Shown: positions 1 to 9,938 of the stretch, in pieces
Layout of the letters: every line of letters starts with the position of its first letter
Numbering within the stretch: the stretch's first letter is position 1
Source: Paraclostridium tenue
Lineage (GTDB): Bacteria; Bacillota; Clostridia; Peptostreptococcales; Peptostreptococcaceae
Reading direction: 5' to 3'
DNA length: 64,000 bases
Assembly (NCBI RefSeq): GCF_015668515.1
Contig: NZ_JADPFO010000001.1
Coordinates: 1,142,823-1,206,822, forward strand
Notes under the pieces: model-generated
The model's database searches: none
Told to the model about the DNA's origin: nothing
What the model saw: only the letters and a program-made list of their open reading frames with translations
Position numbers and translations under genes: made by a program

Positions 1-153
1 TTGTCTTTTATTTAAAATATATTCCAAAATTATCAACCCTTATCTAAATTGTTTATAATTTTTATTTTACTATATACACTGTTATTCTTTCAATTATTAA
101 AGCCTTTAAGTTAAATTTATTAAAATATTACAAATTTTTAAGTTTTAAATTTT

Positions 154-182
154 AATATTTAATGGTATACTCATTAAATATT
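154..182 (+). promoter_or_regulatory. Perfect 11-bp inverted repeat over a putative -10 box
   Basis: Arms AATATTTAATG and CATTAAATATT flank a 7-base centre that contains TATACT, a good -10 hexamer. It lies 30 bases before the AI-2E-type gene. Seen in the sequence; an operator role is inference. The -35 region (about 143-149) is weak, which would suit a regulated promoter. Confidence 0.55.
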
Positions 183-211
183 AATCAAACCAAAAATTTA
201 AAGGAGGATAC

Positions 212-1342
212 ATGAAAAAATATTTAGATGAATTTTCAAAATCCATAAGATATATAATTCCTGTTGTAGTGTTTTTTATAGGATTTATTATCTATCAAAA
301 TTTCAATAATATATTGAAATTTATTACAACTAATGTCCAAATAATTTCTGGGGTTTTAACTCCATTTGTTATTGGTTTTTTAATTGCTTACATACTTAAT
401 AAACCTATGGTTTATCTTCAAAAAAAGTTTAAACTTGGTCGTGGTGTTAGTGTAGCAATAATTTATGGAATATTATTGGCTATGTTAGTTTTTGTATGGA
501 TATATATAGTTCCAATTATTCAAAAAAATATAGCAGATTTATATTCATTTATGCCTCATGATATGAAAGAAGTTGAAAGTATAATTAATTCTACACTTTC
601 AAAATTTAAAATAAATGTAAAAAATCCTACTTCTGCTTTACAAGTAAAAGATTTTATGTCAAATTCAGTAATCCCAACAGTTACATCTATTGCAGGACTA
701 CTTAGTCAAACACTTTTAGAGTTAATAGGTTTAATAGTAACTTATACTGTAAATATATTCTTAGGAATAGTAATTTCTATATATTTACTATTATCTAAGG
801 AAAAAAGCATTAAAATAGCTGATGATTTATGCGAGTGTATTTTCGGTAAGTTTTACTTAAAATCAAAAGAATTCGGTAGAATTCTTGATAAGAATATAGG
901 TTCTTATATAATTGCCAAGTTTTTAGATTCTTTAATTTATGGTACTGTTTGTACTATAATACTTGTTTTATTAAATTCTCATTATCCAGTATTTGTGGGG
1001 ATAATAGTTGGTATAACAAATATGATTCCATTCTTTGGGCCAATTATAGGTACTATAGTTGCAACTTTTATAAATCTATTCTTCTCTTTTGAAAAAGCGG
1101 TTATAGTTTTAATTGTTATGATTGTCGTTCAACAATTAGAAAGTGCAATACTTGAACCTCATTTTGTTGGAAAACAAGTTGGAGTACCACCTATACTTAC
1201 AATACTTGCAGTAACACTTGCAGGACAATATACAGGTTTTCTTGGAATGATGTTATCTGTTCCTATTATGGGAGTTGTTATAATCTATGTTAATAGATTT
1301 ATCGAAAAGAAAAAATCAAATATTATACAATCTGAAAAATAA
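212..1342 (+). CDS. AI-2E family membrane transporter
   Basis: A 376-residue integral membrane protein of the AI-2E/PerM exporter family. It has hydrophobic segments near residues 14-33, 40-62, 76-100 and 150-195, then a cluster of helices from about 235 to 360, including the family-typical NMIPFFGPIIG stretch and a conserved LEPHFVGKQVGVPPI region. Family members have been linked to autoinducer-2, lipid-precursor or small-molecule export, so the substrate cannot be read from sequence. An AAGGAGG ribosome site lies 7 bases before the ATG. It is monocistronic, ending in a bidirectional terminator shared with the convergent tetR gene. An inverted repeat sits over its promoter. Confidence 0.85.
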   Translation: MKKYLDEFSKSIRYIIPVVVFFIGFIIYQNFNNILKFITTNVQIISGVLTPFVIGFLIAYILNKPMVYLQKKFKLGRGVSVAIIYGILLAMLVFVWIYIVPIIQKNIADLYSFMPHDMKEVESIINSTLSKFKINVKNPTSALQVKDFMSNSVIPTVTSIAGLLSQTLLELIGLIVTYTVNIFLGIVISIYLLLSKEKSIKIADDLCECIFGKFYLKSKEFGRILDKNIGSYIIAKFLDSLIYGTVCTIILVLLNSHYPVFVGIIVGITNMIPFFGPIIGTIVATFINLFFSFEKAVIVLIVMIVVQQLESAILEPHFVGKQVGVPPILTILAVTLAGQYTGFLGMMLSVPIMGVVIIYVNRFIEKKKSNIIQSEK

Positions 1343-1349
1343 ATAAATT

Positions 1350-1379
1350 AAAAAGAGCCTTTATATAAGGCTCTTTTTT
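1350..1379. terminator. Bidirectional terminator
   Basis: Stem AAAAGAGCCT / AAGGCTCTTTT with a short loop and U-runs on both strands. It serves the convergent AI-2E-type and tetR genes and overlaps the tetR stop codon. Confidence 0.85.
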
Positions 1380-1983
1380 AATTTAATCCATTTATAAGCA
1401 ACTTGTATGCTCTAGATTTTACATCTTCAATTATTTTTTTATCTTCATTTTTAATACATATTGTGTGCCCAAATCCAACAACTACACTTTCAAACACCAT
1501 AATTTGATAATCTTTATCTTCTTGCTCTTTTATGATATTTTCTGATACTCCAATTAATAATAATTCGTTTATAACTTTTTTTAATAAATCATATCTTTTA
1601 TTAATATAATCTTTATTTTTTTCTAATATTTCCTTAAATTCATAATGACTTAAATTGGAAAATAGTATATTGCTAAAAGAACTATAATCTGTTGTGCTTT
1701 TTTCAACTATATCTAATATAATATAAAATTTATCTTTAAAGTTATCTCCAAATTTTATTTTTTCTATGTTTTCATAAAGCTCTATATCCATATTATAAAG
1801 AAAGGCTTTTTCTAAAATTTCTTCTTTAGATTTAAAGTAATCATAAATAGTTCCTTTTCCAATTCCAGCTTCTTTTGCAATATCAGCTACTTTTACTGTG
1901 TGAAGCTTAATCCCTTCATGTAAAAGTTTATTTACTGCATTAAAAATTAATATTTCTTTTTCAGAGTGAGTGTTATTTGCCAC
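1378..1983 (-). CDS. TetR family repressor of the RND pump
   Basis: A 201-residue TetR/AcrR regulator. The N-terminal helix-turn-helix is at about residues 25-50 (VADIAKEAGIGKGTIYDYF); the remainder is the all-helical ligand and dimer domain. The GTG start shares one base with the TAG stop of the upstream pump gene, and a GAGGAGGAGA ribosome site lies inside the end of that gene, so the two are translationally coupled. A canonical TetR-type palindrome in the pump promoter (5647-5662) makes autoregulation of the two-gene operon the natural reading. The inducer is unknown, probably a pump substrate. Confidence 0.88.
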   Translation of the reverse strand: MANNTHSEKEILIFNAVNKLLHEGIKLHTVKVADIAKEAGIGKGTIYDYFKSKEEILEKAFLYNMDIELYENIEKIKFGDNFKDKFYIILDIVEKSTTDYSSFSNILFSNLSHYEFKEILEKNKDYINKRYDLLKKVINELLLIGVSENIIKEQEDKDYQIMVFESVVVGFGHTICIKNEDKKIIEDVKSRAYKLLINGLN

Positions 1984-4900
1984 TACATCTCCTCCTCATC
2001 AATTATGTTTGGTTTTAATTCTTTTTTATTAAGTATATCATACATAGCAGGAACTACAAATAATGTTAAAACTGTTGCATAGCTAAGTCCACCTATTGTA
2101 ACTATTGCCATTGGCTGAATCATATCAGCTCCTGTACCTATTCCCATTGCTAAAGTTAAAAGTCCAAGTATTGTTGTAAGTGCTGTCATAAGTATTGGTC
2201 TTATTCTAGTTTTTCCAGCTAATATTAATGCACTTTTTTTGTCAATCCCATTAAGTCTTAACTGGTTAACATAGTCAATAAAGACTATACCATTATTAAC
2301 AACTACTCCTGCAAGCATTAAAAATCCTAGCATTGATATCATACTTAGTTCAAAATTTGTTATTAAAAGACCTAAAAATCCTACTGTAAATGCAAGTGGA
2401 ATTGTAAATAATACTATAAATGGTGATAACAATGACTGAAATTGTGCAACCATTATTAAGTAAATAAATACTATTGCCAGAGAAATCATTTTTATTAAAT
2501 CACCAAAAGCACTATCCATAGATTCTTTTTCTCCACCCATTTCTATACTATATCCATCAGGTAATTTGTAATCCTTTAATTTAGATTCAATTTCTTTACT
2601 TACAAGTCCTATATTATGCTTATCATCTATTGATGATGTTACTGAAATATTTCTCACTTGATTTTCACGATTTATTGAGTTAAGACTTTCTACTTCTTCA
2701 ATACTTGCTATATCACTTAACTTAACTTCAACTTCTTTATTGTCTTTTGTTCCTTTTATTTTATAATTACTTAAACTCTCTCTACTTAATGTATCTTTTT
2801 TATCATCTACTACAATTACTGGATATTCATTTGAACCAACATTTAATGTAGTTGAAGTATTTTCATTTTTTAATTTGTTTGATACTTCTTGATAAACTTG
2901 TGCAACTGTTAAAGAGTAATTCATAGCTTTTTGTTTATCAACTATAATTTTTGTTTCTTTATTGTTTTCTCCTAGACCATTATTTACTTCAGTTGTACCT
3001 TCTGTTTTTTCTAATATTTTAGCTACATCTTTAGCTATATTTTTTAATTTATCTAAGTTATCTCCTTTTACTATTATATTTATCCCCGAACCACCTAATG
3101 CTGACATATCCATATTTGAGGAATTAACTTTTATTTTTGCATTTAAATCTTTTGTTTTTTCAATTATTATATTTGCAACTTCTTTACTTGATAATTTCTT
3201 ATCTTCTTTTAACAATACATAAAAAGATACATTGTTTTTGCCTTGACTAAACATAAAGCTTTCTCCACTACTTTGAAGTGCTCCTACAGTTTCTACATCT
3301 TTTATTTCTGTAATTTTATCAATTATGGTTTCACTCATATCTCTTGTATCTTTTTTTGTTGATTTTTTTGGCATTTCTAAACTTACAGATAGCTGTGTAC
3401 TATCAATTTCAGGCATTAATATAGTTCCTTTAGATATAATTAAAAATCCACTTCCTAAAAATAATACTAATGACCCAAATAATACTATAAACTTATGTTT
3501 AAGACTTACTTTAAGTAATTTTTCATATAAATTAACGAATTTATCAAATAATTTATGTTCTTTTTTAGTGTTTACATTAAGCATTTTTGATGACATTGCT
3601 GGAACTAATGTAAGTGCTACTATTAAACTTGCCAGTAATGAGTAGGCAATAGTAAGTCCCATATCCTCAAACAATTGACGAGATAGTCCATGTGTAAATA
3701 CTATTGGTAAAAATACACATACTGTTGTAAGTGTAGATGCAAATATTGCTCCTGCAACTTGGTTTGCACCTATTACTGATGCTTTTTTAGCACTCATTCC
3801 TTCATTTCTTAGTCTATATATATTTTCAATAACAACTATACTATTATCAACCAACATTCCAACTCCTAATGCTAGTCCTGATAAAGATATAATATTCATT
3901 GTTACATTACTAAAATACATCATAGTAATTGCAAATAAAACACTTATAGGTATACTAAATGCTATTACTATAGTTGGTTTAATACTTTTTAAGAATACAA
4001 ATAATATAACTATTGAAAGTATTCCACCTAATATAAGATTACTTAAAACCGATTGTATAACTATATCAATATAAACACCTTGATCTTGTAAAGGCGTTAT
4101 ATGCATATCTTTATTTTGATTAGTCAGTTCTTTTATAGTTTCATTTATTTTCTTTGAAACTTCTGATGTTGATGCTGTACTTTGTTTTTGGAAAGATAAT
4201 ATTATTCCATCATTTCCATTTATTTTTGCATAAATTTTATCTTTATTATTTGCAAGTTCAACATTTGCTACATCTTCAACTTTTACTTTTCCTAATCCAT
4301 CAATATTAAGTAGTTCTAAGTCTTTTAAATCTTCTATACTACTTACTTTATCACCTATTTTAACTATGTATTGTTCTTCACCTTCATTTATGTAACCTGC
4401 TGGCATAGCAAAGTTTTGAGCAGATAAAATTTTACTTAAATTTTCTTTTGTTATGTTTTTACCTAAATCTGCATTTTTATAAGCTTCTTCTTTTGCTTTT
4501 TCAAGTTCTTTAGATGATTTTTCAATTTCAGCTTCACTACTTGAAAGTGATTGTGATGCTTTGTTTAGTTCTGAATTTAGTGTAGCTTTTCCAGCTTCTA
4601 ATTGTTTTTCTTTATCATTTAATTCTTTTAATTGGTTATTTAAAGATGACTCCTGATTATTAATTTCACTAAGCTTTTCATCAAAAGTTTTAATACCAGA
4701 TTCAAGTAAAGTTAAACCTTCTTTTTGCTCATCACTTACTGGTATATTGTTTTCCTCTTGATTTTTAATCATTTGTTCTAGTTCATCTTTTTTGTTTAAT
4801 AATTCACTTTTTTGATTTTCTAATTCATTTTTTCCACTTGATAATTGACTAATTGCACTTTGAAGTTGTGATTTTCCTGTTTTTATAGCACTACTTCCTT

Positions 4901-5621
4901 CATTAAGTTCTTTATTTTTTTCTTCACTTTGCTTTTTAAGCTCAGCTTTTCCTTTTGCTATTTCAGCTTTTGCTTTATTTAATTCATCTTGTGAAGATTT
5001 CATTTTTGAATCAATAGAGCTTTTTAACTTATTATTAAGTTTTTCAATTTTACTATCATCTAAAGTCATTTTTATGCTTTCTTCTAATATTCCCATTGTA
5101 TCGACTGAAGCTACTCCATCAATTCTTTCAAAGCTTGGAATTACTTCTTTTTTTACTATTTTAGATGCTTCTTTTATGTCTTTGTTATTAATATCGATAC
5201 TAGCTACCATTATAGGCATCATATCTGGATTCATTTTCATAAGTGTTGGTGTAGATACTTCATCGGCTAATTGACCTTTTACTAAGTCTACTTTTCCACT
5301 TAAATCAATCATTGCACTGTCCATATTCATGTCTTGACTAAATTCAAGCATAATCATACTTGAGTTTTCACTTGATACACTATTAATATTTTCAATCCCA
5401 TTAGATGTTGCTAAAACCTTTTCCAAAGGTTTAGTAACAGATTCTTCTACTTTTTCTGGACTTGCTCCTGGATATGTTGTCATTACTATAACATAAGGCA
5501 AGTCTATTTTTGGAAGTAAATCTGTTGTCATTTCTGTAAAGGATACTCCCCCTAAAATAATTACTAGTATTACAGATACAAAAACTGTAAATGGCCTTTT
5601 TACACTAAATTTTGAAAACAT
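1983..5621 (-). CDS. RND family efflux pump with coiled-coil insertion
   Basis: A 1212-residue RND (HAE1/AcrB-type, SwrC-like) pump. One membrane helix at about residues 10-30 is followed by a porter domain, then a membrane block with LSGLALGVGMLVDNSIVVIENI and AFSIPISVLFA motifs, a second porter domain and a C-terminal block (MLGFLMLAGVVVNNGIVFIDY). It is about 170-190 residues longer than a usual RND pump because of a Lys/Glu/Ser-rich heptad segment at about residues 190-390 inside the first porter domain. No periplasmic adaptor or outer-membrane partner is nearby, as expected in a Gram-positive. It forms an operon with the downstream tetR gene (1-base overlap). Substrates are probably lipophilic drugs, bile salts or surfactants; this is inferred from the family. 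Confidence 0.9.
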   Translation of the reverse strand: MFSKFSVKRPFTVFVSVILVIILGGVSFTEMTTDLLPKIDLPYVIVMTTYPGASPEKVEESVTKPLEKVLATSNGIENINSVSSENSSMIMLEFSQDMNMDSAMIDLSGKVDLVKGQLADEVSTPTLMKMNPDMMPIMVASIDINNKDIKEASKIVKKEVIPSFERIDGVASVDTMGILEESIKMTLDDSKIEKLNNKLKSSIDSKMKSSQDELNKAKAEIAKGKAELKKQSEEKNKELNEGSSAIKTGKSQLQSAISQLSSGKNELENQKSELLNKKDELEQMIKNQEENNIPVSDEQKEGLTLLESGIKTFDEKLSEINNQESSLNNQLKELNDKEKQLEAGKATLNSELNKASQSLSSSEAEIEKSSKELEKAKEEAYKNADLGKNITKENLSKILSAQNFAMPAGYINEGEEQYIVKIGDKVSSIEDLKDLELLNIDGLGKVKVEDVANVELANNKDKIYAKINGNDGIILSFQKQSTASTSEVSKKINETIKELTNQNKDMHITPLQDQGVYIDIVIQSVLSNLILGGILSIVILFVFLKSIKPTIVIAFSIPISVLFAITMMYFSNVTMNIISLSGLALGVGMLVDNSIVVIENIYRLRNEGMSAKKASVIGANQVAGAIFASTLTTVCVFLPIVFTHGLSRQLFEDMGLTIAYSLLASLIVALTLVPAMSSKMLNVNTKKEHKLFDKFVNLYEKLLKVSLKHKFIVLFGSLVLFLGSGFLIISKGTILMPEIDSTQLSVSLEMPKKSTKKDTRDMSETIIDKITEIKDVETVGALQSSGESFMFSQGKNNVSFYVLLKEDKKLSSKEVANIIIEKTKDLNAKIKVNSSNMDMSALGGSGINIIVKGDNLDKLKNIAKDVAKILEKTEGTTEVNNGLGENNKETKIIVDKQKAMNYSLTVAQVYQEVSNKLKNENTSTTLNVGSNEYPVIVVDDKKDTLSRESLSNYKIKGTKDNKEVEVKLSDIASIEEVESLNSINRENQVRNISVTSSIDDKHNIGLVSKEIESKLKDYKLPDGYSIEMGGEKESMDSAFGDLIKMISLAIVFIYLIMVAQFQSLLSPFIVLFTIPLAFTVGFLGLLITNFELSMISMLGFLMLAGVVVNNGIVFIDYVNQLRLNGIDKKSALILAGKTRIRPILMTALTTILGLLTLAMGIGTGADMIQPMAIVTIGGLSYATVLTLFVVPAMYDILNKKELKPNIIDEEEM

Positions 5622-5638
5622 ATATATTTCTCCCCATA

Positions 5639-5667
5639 TTTATAATGACCGACCAGTCGGTCGGCAA
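5639..5667 (-). promoter_or_regulatory. Pump promoter with embedded TetR operator
   Basis: On the minus strand TTGCCG (5662-5667) and TATAAA (5639-5644) are separated by exactly 17 bases. The spacer holds a 16-bp palindrome, GACCGAC-CA-GTCGGTC (5647-5662), the classic TetR/AcrR operator type. Binding there would block RNA polymerase. The start codon is 18 bases downstream of the -10 box. Confidence 0.88.
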
Positions 5668-5766
5668 TTTAAAGTGTAGCATTTACAACTACTTTTCGCA
5701 ATATTTTTAATTTTTTATTTTAAAATAAAAAAGCAAAAATTAATTAATATAATTTTATAACAAATT

Positions 5767-5800
5767 AAAAGTAGGTGTGAACCTAATCACACCTACTTTT
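5767..5800 (-). terminator. Terminator of pflB
   Basis: A perfect 14-bp stem (AAAAGTAGGTGTGA / TCACACCTACTTTT) with a 6-base loop directly after the pflB stop. It ends transcription before any activase gene could be read. Confidence 0.9.
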
Positions 5801-5803
5801 GAT

Positions 5804-8038
5804 TTATCTATTAGTATGGAATGTTCTATTTATAATGTCTAATTGTTGTTCTCTTGTAAGCTTTGTAAAATGTACTGCATAACCAGAAACTCTTATTGTT
5901 AATCGAGGATATTCTTCTGGTCTTTCCATTGCATCTTCAAGCATAGCTCTATCAAATACGTTTACATTTAAGTGATGTGCTCCTTGTCCAAAATATCCAT
6001 CTAACATTGCAGTTAGGTTGAAAACTCTCTCCTCTGCATCCTTTCCTAAAGCTGCTGGAATTATAGAGAAAGTATTAGATATTCCGTCTTGAGAATACTC
6101 ATACGGCAATTTAGCAACAGATGATAATGAAGCCAATGCACCACTAATATCTCTTCCATGCATAGGGTTAGCTCCTGGTGCAAATGGCTCTCCAGCTTTT
6201 CTACCATCAGGAGTATTTCCAGTTTTCTTTCCATAAACAACATTAGAAGTAATTGTTAATATTGATTGAGTAGGATATGAATTTCTATAAGTCTTATTTT
6301 GTTTTAATTTATTCATAAAGTTTTTCACTAAATCTATAGCTATATCATCTACTCTATCATCATTATTACCATACTTAGGGTAATCTCCTTCTACTTCAAA
6401 ATCTACAGCAATACCTTGCTCATTTCTTATTGGCTTAACTTTTGCATATTTAATTGCTGATAGAGAGTCAACACATACAGATAACCCTGCTATTCCACAA
6501 GCCATAGTTCTAAATACATCTCTATCGTGTAATGCCATTTGTAAAGCTTCATATGAATATTTATCATGCATATAGTGAATTACATTAAGAGTGTTTATAT
6601 ATAAATTAGCTAACCAATCAGTAAACAAGTCAAACTTTTCAATTACTTCTTCATAATCTAGATACTCTGAAGTTATCGGTTCAAATTTAGGACCCACTTG
6701 AGTACCTAATTTTTCATCAACTCCACCATTTATTGAATAAAGAAGTGTTTTCGCTAAGTTCACTCTAGCTCCAAAGAATTGCATTTGCTTTCCTATTCTC
6801 ATGGCAGAAACACAACATGCTATTCCATAATCGTCACCCCAATATGGTCTCATAAGATCGTCATTTTCATATTGTATAGAGCTTGTATCTATTGAAACTT
6901 TAGCACAGAAATCTTTAAATCCTTTTGGTAAAGAATTTGACCATAAAACAGTTAAGTTTGGCTCTGGAGATGGTCCTAGAGTATATAATGTGTGTAAAAC
7001 TCTAAAAGAGTTTTTTGTAACTAATGTTCTACCATCTATTCCCATACCTCCTATTGATTCTGTTACCCATGTTGGGTCACCTGAAAATAAATCATTGTAC
7101 TCTGGAGTTCTAAGAAACTTAACCATTCTTAGCTTCATTACAAAATGATCCATTAATTCTTGAACTTCTTCTTCTGTTATTTCACCATTTTTTAAATCTC
7201 TCTCAAAATATATATCTAAGAATGTACTAGTTCTACCTAAACTCATTGCCGCTCCATTTTGATCTTTTATAGCTCCTAGATAAGCAAAATATAACCACTG
7301 AACTGCTTCTCTAGAGTTCTTTGCAGGTTTAGATATATCAAATCCATAACTTTCAGCCATTGTTTTTAAAGCTTCTAATGCTTTTATTTGATCTGAAATT
7401 TCTTCTCTTAATCTTATAGTGTCCTCATCTATTACATTTACATCTAAACTATTTTTTTGACAAATTTTATCTTCAATTAATCTATCAACTCCATATAATG
7501 CAACTCTTCTATAATCTCCTATTATTCTACCTCTTCCGTATGCATCTGGTAATCCAGTTATAATACCTGATCTTCTTGCTGCTCTCATTTCATCAGTATA
7601 GGCATCAAATACACCTTGGTTATGTGTTTTTCTATATTTAGTAAAAATTTCTTTTACATCTTTATCTAACTCAAAGCCATAAGCCTTACAAGATGATTCT
7701 ACCATTCTTATTCCACCATAAGGCATTATAGCTCTTTTTAAAGGTTCATCAGTTTGAAATCCTACAACAACCTCTTTTTCTTTATCCATATAGCCTGGTT
7801 TATAAGCATCTATTGCTGATACAGTTTTCGTATCTACGTCTAAAGTTCCTCCATTATCTCTCTCTTTCTTAAATAAATCCATCATCTCATCTATTAATGA
7901 GTTTGTGTTTTCTGTTGCTTTAGCTAAAAAAGAATCATCGCCTTCATATGGAGTATAGTTTAATTGTATAAAGCTTCTAACATCTATTTCCTTAATCCAT
8001 TTACCTTCTTTAAAGTTTTTCCAAGCTGTATTGTTCAT
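5804..8038 (-). CDS. pflB: Formate C-acetyltransferase (pyruvate formate-lyase)
   Basis: A 744-residue glycyl-radical enzyme converting pyruvate and CoA to acetyl-CoA and formate under anaerobic conditions. The adjacent catalytic cysteines are C408-C409 ([14 protein letters not shown]) and the C-terminal glycyl-radical loop is RVSGYAVHF with the radical glycine near residue 719. The length matches the family (about 740-760). A GGAGGT ribosome site precedes the ATG. The pflA activase is not adjacent on either side: a strong terminator follows immediately and cstA lies upstream. The enzyme therefore depends on an activase encoded outside this window. Regulation is not evident, although the 270-base upstream region is AT-rich. 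Confidence 0.97.
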   Translation of the reverse strand: MNNTAWKNFKEGKWIKEIDVRSFIQLNYTPYEGDDSFLAKATENTNSLIDEMMDLFKKERDNGGTLDVDTKTVSAIDAYKPGYMDKEKEVVVGFQTDEPLKRAIMPYGGIRMVESSCKAYGFELDKDVKEIFTKYRKTHNQGVFDAYTDEMRAARRSGIITGLPDAYGRGRIIGDYRRVALYGVDRLIEDKICQKNSLDVNVIDEDTIRLREEISDQIKALEALKTMAESYGFDISKPAKNSREAVQWLYFAYLGAIKDQNGAAMSLGRTSTFLDIYFERDLKNGEITEEEVQELMDHFVMKLRMVKFLRTPEYNDLFSGDPTWVTESIGGMGIDGRTLVTKNSFRVLHTLYTLGPSPEPNLTVLWSNSLPKGFKDFCAKVSIDTSSIQYENDDLMRPYWGDDYGIACCVSAMRIGKQMQFFGARVNLAKTLLYSINGGVDEKLGTQVGPKFEPITSEYLDYEEVIEKFDLFTDWLANLYINTLNVIHYMHDKYSYEALQMALHDRDVFRTMACGIAGLSVCVDSLSAIKYAKVKPIRNEQGIAVDFEVEGDYPKYGNNDDRVDDIAIDLVKNFMNKLKQNKTYRNSYPTQSILTITSNVVYGKKTGNTPDGRKAGEPFAPGANPMHGRDISGALASLSSVAKLPYEYSQDGISNTFSIIPAALGKDAEERVFNLTAMLDGYFGQGAHHLNVNVFDRAMLEDAMERPEEYPRLTIRVSGYAVHFTKLTREQQLDIINRTFHTNR

Positions 8039-8240
8039 TTAGTTACCTCCTATATAGATTTCATATATCTTATAAACTCATTTACTTTATTACTTACCGT
8101 TATAATAGAATTTATACTGTACATATTTATTTTGGAATAATTTGATTGTTTTATCCTGTCAATTATTAATATAATTGGTCATTTTTAACCAACCTATTAG
8201 ATACAAATTTTCATAATTTATTTTGTTTTTAAAAATAAAT

Positions 8241-8284
8241 AAAGCAAGGTATTTTCCATTAATATTTGAAAAATACCTTGCTTT
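8241..8284 (-). terminator. Terminator of cstA
   Basis: A 15-bp stem AAAGCAAGGTATTTT / AAAATACCTTGCTTT with a loop of about 14 bases, located 25 bases after the cstA stop. Confidence 0.85.
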
Positions 8285-8308
8285 AATTTATATTTTAATC
8301 TAACAATA

Positions 8309-9724
8309 CTAACTTAATTGATGACTTTCTTCTTTTAATTTTTTAACTTTCATTGTAAATAATATAGTAAATAATATTGCTACTAATACTCCTATAATAT
8401 TTGATATTCCTGCATGTAATCTAAATCCTTCTGGTGCTTGCATTATATATGAAACTGTTACTGCTGTCATAAATATTGCAGGTACTGTACTTATAAAGTG
8501 ATTTTTGTTTTCTTTTGCTAAATATGCTGACCCTGTCCATAACATTATCATTGCTAATGTTTGGTTAGCCCAAGAGAAGTATCTCCATATTATGTTAAAA
8601 TCTATAAATGTTAATGCAACACCAACTATAAATAGTGGTATAGATATCATAAATCTATTTTTTATACTACTTTGATCTATCTTCATAGCATCTGCTATTG
8701 TAAGTCTTGCACTTCTAAATGCTGTATCTCCACTTGTTATAGGACAAACTACAACTCCAAGTACTGCAAGGAATCCACCTATTGGTCCCATTAAAGTATT
8801 AGATATTGTATTTACTACTGTTGCAGGTCCTCCTGCTGATAAAATTACATCAAGTTGTGGTACTCCACCAAAGAATGCCATAGCTGCTGCTGCCCATATT
8901 AAAGCTATTATACCTTCTGCAACCATTGAACCATAAAATACTCTTCTAGTTTCACTTTCTTTTTCAACACATCTAGCCATCATAGGTGATTGTGTAGCAT
9001 GGAATCCTGATATTGCTCCACATGCTATTGTTATAAATAAAAATGGGAAAAGTGGTTGACCTTCTGGGTGTAGATTTTGAAGAGTTATATCTGGTATATG
9101 ATAACCTTGGAAAATAAGTCCTCCTGCAACCCCTAATGCCATTATTAAAAGTGCTGCTCCAAATAATGGATATATTTTACCTATAACTGTATCTACTGGT
9201 AAAACTGTTGCTGCTATATAATAAATTACTATTATTGCAACCCAAACTTTTGCATCTAATGATGTTAATGTTGTAAGTAATGCTGCTGGACCTGTCATAA
9301 ATACAGTACCAACTAATACTAAAAGTACAACAGTAAATACTCTCATTACTGTTTTTGTTGAATTTCCTAAATATCTACCAACTAATTCTGATGCTGAATC
9401 CCCTTTGTTTTTCATTGATAAATATCCTGATAAGAAGTCATGAACTCCTCCTGCAAAGATACATCCAAATACTATCCATAAAAATGCTGCTGGTCCAAAT
9501 AGTGCTCCTTGTATAGCACCAAATATCGGTCCAAGTCCTGCTATATTTAGAAATTGTATTAGAAATATCTTTCTCCATTTCATTGGAACATAGTCTACAC
9601 CATCTTCCATAGTAATAGCTGGAGTTTGTATTTCATCGTTTATTCCAAACGTTTTTTCTACAAACTTCCCATAAGTATAATACCCAATTATAAGTAATGC
9701 TATTGACCCTAAGAAACTTACCAT
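8309..9724 (-). CDS. cstA: CstA family pyruvate/peptide transporter
   Basis: A 471-residue polytopic membrane protein of the carbon-starvation CstA family. It has about 12-14 hydrophobic segments and the family blocks YVPMKWRKIFLIQFLNIAGLGP (N-terminal) and FHATQSPMMARCVEKESE (middle). It belongs to the shorter clostridial form rather than the roughly 700-residue E. coli form. Family members take up pyruvate or peptides. Placement just upstream of pflB, in the same orientation but separated by a terminator, fits pyruvate use but does not prove it. The ribosome site is GGGAGTGAG before ATG. Upstream lies an array of ATGNAT inverted repeats that may be an operator. Confidence 0.88.
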   Translation of the reverse strand: MVSFLGSIALLIIGYYTYGKFVEKTFGINDEIQTPAITMEDGVDYVPMKWRKIFLIQFLNIAGLGPIFGAIQGALFGPAAFLWIVFGCIFAGGVHDFLSGYLSMKNKGDSASELVGRYLGNSTKTVMRVFTVVLLVLVGTVFMTGPAALLTTLTSLDAKVWVAIIVIYYIAATVLPVDTVIGKIYPLFGAALLIMALGVAGGLIFQGYHIPDITLQNLHPEGQPLFPFLFITIACGAISGFHATQSPMMARCVEKESETRRVFYGSMVAEGIIALIWAAAAMAFFGGVPQLDVILSAGGPATVVNTISNTLMGPIGGFLAVLGVVVCPITSGDTAFRSARLTIADAMKIDQSSIKNRFMISIPLFIVGVALTFIDFNIIWRYFSWANQTLAMIMLWTGSAYLAKENKNHFISTVPAIFMTAVTVSYIMQAPEGFRLHAGISNIIGVLVAILFTILFTMKVKKLKEESHQLS

Positions 9725-9830
9725 ATCAGTCTCACTCCCTTTAATTAAATATAGATGATTACTTTTTATATTATTCTTTCTACTTTAATAATAGACCTTA
9801 TCGACATTTTTTTGTTTCTTATTGAACTAA

Positions 9831-9877
9831 ATGTATATATTTATGAATAAAATGCATAAATTCATACATCAAATGCA
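9831..9877. promoter_or_regulatory. Inverted ATGNAT array upstream of cstA
   Basis: Within 50 bases the plus strand shows ATGTAT, ATGAAT, ATGCAT, ATTCAT, ATACAT and again ATGCAT, arranged as nested inverted repeats around the central ATGCAT at about 9852. It lies 107-153 bases before the cstA start. An activator or repressor site is inferred; the binding protein is unknown. Confidence 0.4.
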
Positions 9878-9893
9878 TTTTTATTAATTTAAT

Positions 9894-9932
9894 AAAAAAA
9901 GGAACTATCATTTTCTAGATAGTTCCTTTTTA
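9894..9932 (-). terminator. Terminator of FUSC gene
   Basis: Stem GGAACTATC / GATAGTTCC with flanking A and T tracts, 10 bases downstream of the FUSC stop codon. Confidence 0.85.
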
Positions 9933-9938
9933 ATATTA

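Noticed and set aside
6061-6243. Minus-strand 60-codon ORF inside pflB
   Set aside because: Out-of-frame reading within a highly conserved gene.
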